From positions 1 to 64,000 of the forward strand of contig CANQQJ010000001.1 of assembly GCA_947625905.1 (NCBI GenBank): a stretch of 64,000 bases of DNA, given 5' to 3'. Position numbers and translations under genes: made by a program. This stretch comes from an uncultured Clostridia bacterium. GTDB lineage: Bacteria > Bacillota > Clostridia > Monoglobales > Monoglobaceae. Positions 61,945 to 64,000 of the stretch are shown here, one piece after another; the stretch's first letter is position 1, and every line of letters begins with the position of its first letter. The notes beneath the pieces are model-generated. The model saw nothing but the letters and a program-made list of their open reading frames with translations, did not search any database and was not told the DNA's origin.

Positions 61945-62060
61945 TTTACTAATCACTAATTACTAATTACTATGTTCGTAGGGGGCGACGACCTCGGCGC
62001 CCCGCAAACCAACAAATTATATGTAACATTATAAGGGGGGCGGACGACCTCGGTCGCACG
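61945..62060. repeat. Heptad array and REP-A variants upstream of the RAYT gene
   Basis: Heptads at about 61945-61974 run directly into a REP-A variant (61977-62004) whose stem is GGGGCG/CGCCCC instead of GGGACG/CGTCCC. A diverged copy follows (about 62035-62060). Confidence 0.85.
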
Positions 62061-62108
62061 CGTCGGTATGCTTGCGTACCAAGTGATAAATATAGAAAGG
62101 GCGCAGCC

Positions 62109-62597
62109 ATGTCGGAATTACCTAAAAGAAAGCGTAACCGCATAAAAGATTTTGATTATGCCGAACCGGGCGGATATTTTATAACAATATGCACCCGCGG
62201 CAATAGATGTATTTTGAGCGATATTGTTTGTGAAGATAGATCTGATAATATAAAAAATAATTATACTAAAATTGGGTCGATTGTCGATAAGTATTTAAAT
62301 ATGATAGAATCATCGTATCAAAATGTGTCATTGGACAGATATGTTATTATGCCGAATCATGTGCATCTAATATTAATCCTGTCGAGCGGGACGCCGGGGT
62401 CGTCGTCCCCTACGATCAGTCAGATTATCAGCGCATTTAAGCGGTTTGTAAACAAAGAAATCGGATATTCGATTTGGCAGCGCTCGTTTTATGACCATAT
62501 TATAAGGGAAACGAGAGATTATGAAGAAATCAGTTTATATATTGAAAATAATCCCATGAAATGGAGATTTGATAAATTTTATACCGAGCAGGAGTGA
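62109..62597 (+). mobile_element. REP-associated tyrosine transposase (RAYT, TnpA-REP type)
   Basis: A 162-residue Y1-type HUH nuclease of the IS200-like RAYT group. Features: RRNRIKDFDYAEPGGYFITICT-like N-terminus, the HUH motif in MPNHVHLILI (84-86), a WQRSFYDHIIR helix, and candidate catalytic Tyr138 and Tyr144 in DYEEISLYIENNP. RAYTs process REP palindromes and are single-copy, non-IS chromosomal genes. This one sits between plsY and gpsA, six bases before the gpsA start. Residues 93-102 are encoded by an exact copy of the window's REP palindrome. Confidence 0.93.
62387..62414 (-). repeat. REP-A palindrome embedded in the RAYT coding sequence
   Basis: These 28 bases are the exact reverse complement of the REP-A copies at 35192-35219, 35380-35407 and 46645-46672. 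Read in the RAYT frame they encode SGTPGSSSPT without disrupting it. Confidence 0.95.
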
Positions 62598-62603
62598 AAC
62601 AAA

Positions 62604-63620
62604 ATGTCAAAAATAAGCGTTATAGGAAGCGGCGGCTGGGGAAGCGCGGTCGCCATAATGCTCGCCGAGAACGGGCATGACGTGACGGTTTGGTCGTACC
62701 TTGAGAGCGAGTGCGAAGATCTTAAAAAATACCGCGAAAACAAGCCGTTCCTGCCGGGCGTCAGGTTCCCGGACGGCATATGCTTTACGAATGATATAAG
62801 CTGCGCGAAGGGCGCCGATATAGTTGTTATGGCGACCCCGTCACACGGTGTTCGCGCCACCGCAAAGGCCATGGCGCCGTATATAAGCGATGGGCAGCTT
62901 GTGGTCAATATAGCCAAGGGCATCGAGGAGGGGACCTACTGCACCTTGTCGCAGGTCATAAAACAGGAGATACCAAACTGCGCGATCGCGGTCATGTCGG
63001 GCCCGAGCCACGCCGAGGAGGTCTCCCGCGGGATCCCGACGACCAATGTCGTGGCCTGCGCGGATGAAAAGATCGCCCGATATGTGCAGGACTCGTTTAT
63101 GAACCCGAATTTCAGAATATACACCAATCCCGACGTTTTGGGAGTGGAGCTGGGCGGCTCGCTTAAAAACGTGATCGCGCTGTGCGCCGGCATACTCGAC
63201 GGCATGGGCCTGGGCGACAACACTAAGGCTGCGCTGATGACGCGCGGACTTGTCGAAATGTCGCGCCTGGGCGTGGCTATGGGCGCCAAAGCCGAGACGT
63301 TCAGCGGCCTTTCCGGACTGGGCGATCTGATCGTCACCTGCACCAGCATGCATTCCCGCAATCGCAGGGCCGGAATACTTATTGGACAAGGCAAGACCGC
63401 CGAAGAAGCGAAGAACGAGGTCAAGATGGTGGTCGAGGGCGTGCGCACCTGCCGCGCCGCGAAGGAACTTTCGGAAAAATATGGGATAGAGATGCCGATA
63501 GTCAACGAGGCTTATAAAGTGCTGTTTGAAAATATGTCGACTGCGGAAGCGCTTAAAAACCTGATGGGCAGAGACAAGAAGCACGAAAGCGAAAAGGCGT
63601 TCCTGCGCCTCGGTGAATAA
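62604..63620 (+). CDS. gpsA: NAD(P)-dependent glycerol-3-phosphate dehydrogenase
   Basis: Supplies sn-glycerol-3-phosphate for phospholipids, the substrate of PlsY encoded upstream. The 338-residue protein shows the dinucleotide-binding IGSGGWGSAVA, KGIEEGT, MSGPSHAEEV, GGSLKNVIALCAGILDG with catalytic Lys, and GLSGLGDLIVTCTS. Start ATG 62604. The der-plsY-gpsA order is conserved, and insertion of the RAYT gene left gpsA intact. Whether it still depends on the der promoter cannot be seen. Confidence 0.96.
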   Translation: MSKISVIGSGGWGSAVAIMLAENGHDVTVWSYLESECEDLKKYRENKPFLPGVRFPDGICFTNDISCAKGADIVVMATPSHGVRATAKAMAPYISDGQLVVNIAKGIEEGTYCTLSQVIKQEIPNCAIAVMSGPSHAEEVSRGIPTTNVVACADEKIARYVQDSFMNPNFRIYTNPDVLGVELGGSLKNVIALCAGILDGMGLGDNTKAALMTRGLVEMSRLGVAMGAKAETFSGLSGLGDLIVTCTSMHSRNRRAGILIGQGKTAEEAKNEVKMVVEGVRTCRAAKELSEKYGIEMPIVNEAYKVLFENMSTAEALKNLMGRDKKHESEKAFLRLGE

Positions 63621-63670
63621 ATTGTGATATTACCGTAACTTTTTTGTAAGGAAGAGCAACTACTGTTTTA

Positions 63671-63699
63671 TTGCCATCGTATCGGAAATGTGATATAAT
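63671..63699 (+). promoter_or_regulatory. Promoter for the aquaporin gene
   Basis: TTGCCA (63671-63676), 17 bp, TATAAT (63694-63699). Confidence 0.7.
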
Positions 63700-63761
63700 A
63701 TTATAAAATTATAATTAAAATTTATTTAAAATTTATAATTTATATTAAGGGGTTGAAATCT

Positions 63762-64000
63762 ATGAAAAAGTACATTGCCGAATTTATCGGCACAGCGGTA
63801 TTGGTCATCTTCGGCTGCGGAAGCGCGGTCGCGGCGAACACGCTCGTAGGCAAACTTGAATTCGGTCAGTCCGCGCTTTCGGGAAGCGCGCTGGCGCTGA
63901 CCACGCTGCTGATCGCGTTCGCGTTCGGCTTGGTCATCGTGGCGATGGCGTACTCGATCGGCAACATATCGGGATGCCATATCAATCCGGCGGTCTCGAC
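63762..64000 (+). CDS. Aquaporin / MIP-family channel (partial, 5' end)
   Basis: The first 79 codons of a major intrinsic protein: MKKYIAEFIGTAVLVIFGCGSA (helix 1), a second hydrophobic helix, and the first pore half-helix with GCHINPAVS (NPA box). The rest is beyond the window. AqpZ-type water channel or GlpF-type glycerol facilitator cannot be separated from this part. The neighbouring gpsA makes glycerol transport conceivable. AAGGGG precedes ATG 63762. Confidence 0.93.
   Translation, partial: MKKYIAEFIGTAVLVIFGCGSAVAANTLVGKLEFGQSALSGSALALTTLLIAFAFGLVIVAMAYSIGNISGCHINPAVS

Overview
The window looks like chromosomal DNA of a low-to-mid GC, endospore-forming Clostridia-type member of the Bacillota. 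The support is the gene order yicC-remA-gmk-rpoZ-coaBC-priA-def, split transketolase, MurT/GatD, RemA, mini-RNase III, and five sporulation functions (Gpr, BofA, SpoIIGA, SigE, SpoIIR). The many mosaic intergenic palindromes would fit an uncultured gut or rumen Oscillospirales-like lineage, but that placement is inference. Most genes follow clean TTGACA/TATAAT promoters with 17-bp spacing, and TTG and GTG starts are common.

Layout. 1-138: tail of an IS30-type transposase. 268-6447 (minus): translation and nucleotide housekeeping operon. 6995-11701: NlpC/P60 hydrolase, DNA polymerase III delta subunit, and an ECF sigma/anti-sigma pair. 11809-13783 (minus): two-component system. 13927-20892: cysS, mrnC, YitT, split transketolase, murT-gatD. 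20998-24541: envelope adaptor and MacB-like protein without an ATPase. 24671-28266: hisD, a divergent hisB homologue, a HAD phosphatase and a lone fumarase beta subunit. 29109-32974: DUF234-type ATPase, BofA, DusB, Gpr. 33044-34897: leader RNA with alternative terminator and antiterminator helices ahead of a secreted leucine-rich-repeat protein. 35742-38382 (minus): malQ, ilvE. 38549-40114: SpoIIGA and sigma-E in one uninterrupted reading frame. 40663-40820: two tRNAs. 40855-43751 (minus): phage tail-fibre remnant. 44443-49795: BlaI/M56-peptidase regulatory locus followed by two secreted-protein genes that share a duplicated 5' cassette. 49975-53680 (minus): candidate ncRNA, PBECR-like nuclease, a hypothetical gene, spoIIR, xth, tatD. 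53800-58825: proA, metY, thioesterase, acyltransferase, lipoprotein, DUF1858 protein. 58951-64000: yceD-rpmF, der-plsY-[RAYT]-gpsA, and the start of an aquaporin gene.

The strongest observations are these. (1) spoIIGA and sigE have no stop codon between them, so protease and pro-sigma substrate could be made as one polypeptide. The activator gene spoIIR is 11 kb away. (2) A RAYT transposase gene carries, inside its own reading frame, an exact 28-bp copy of the REP-like palindrome found throughout the window. Variants of that palindrome show compensatory stem changes around a fixed 10-nt loop. (3) The M56 sensor protease ends in an extracellular domain homologous to a small secreted protein encoded next to it. 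(4) Two structured RNAs were not assigned to a known family: the 33078-33250 leader and the 49975-50126 minus-strand RNA with its own promoter and terminator.

All functions come from reading the sequence. No database search, alignment or folding program was run.
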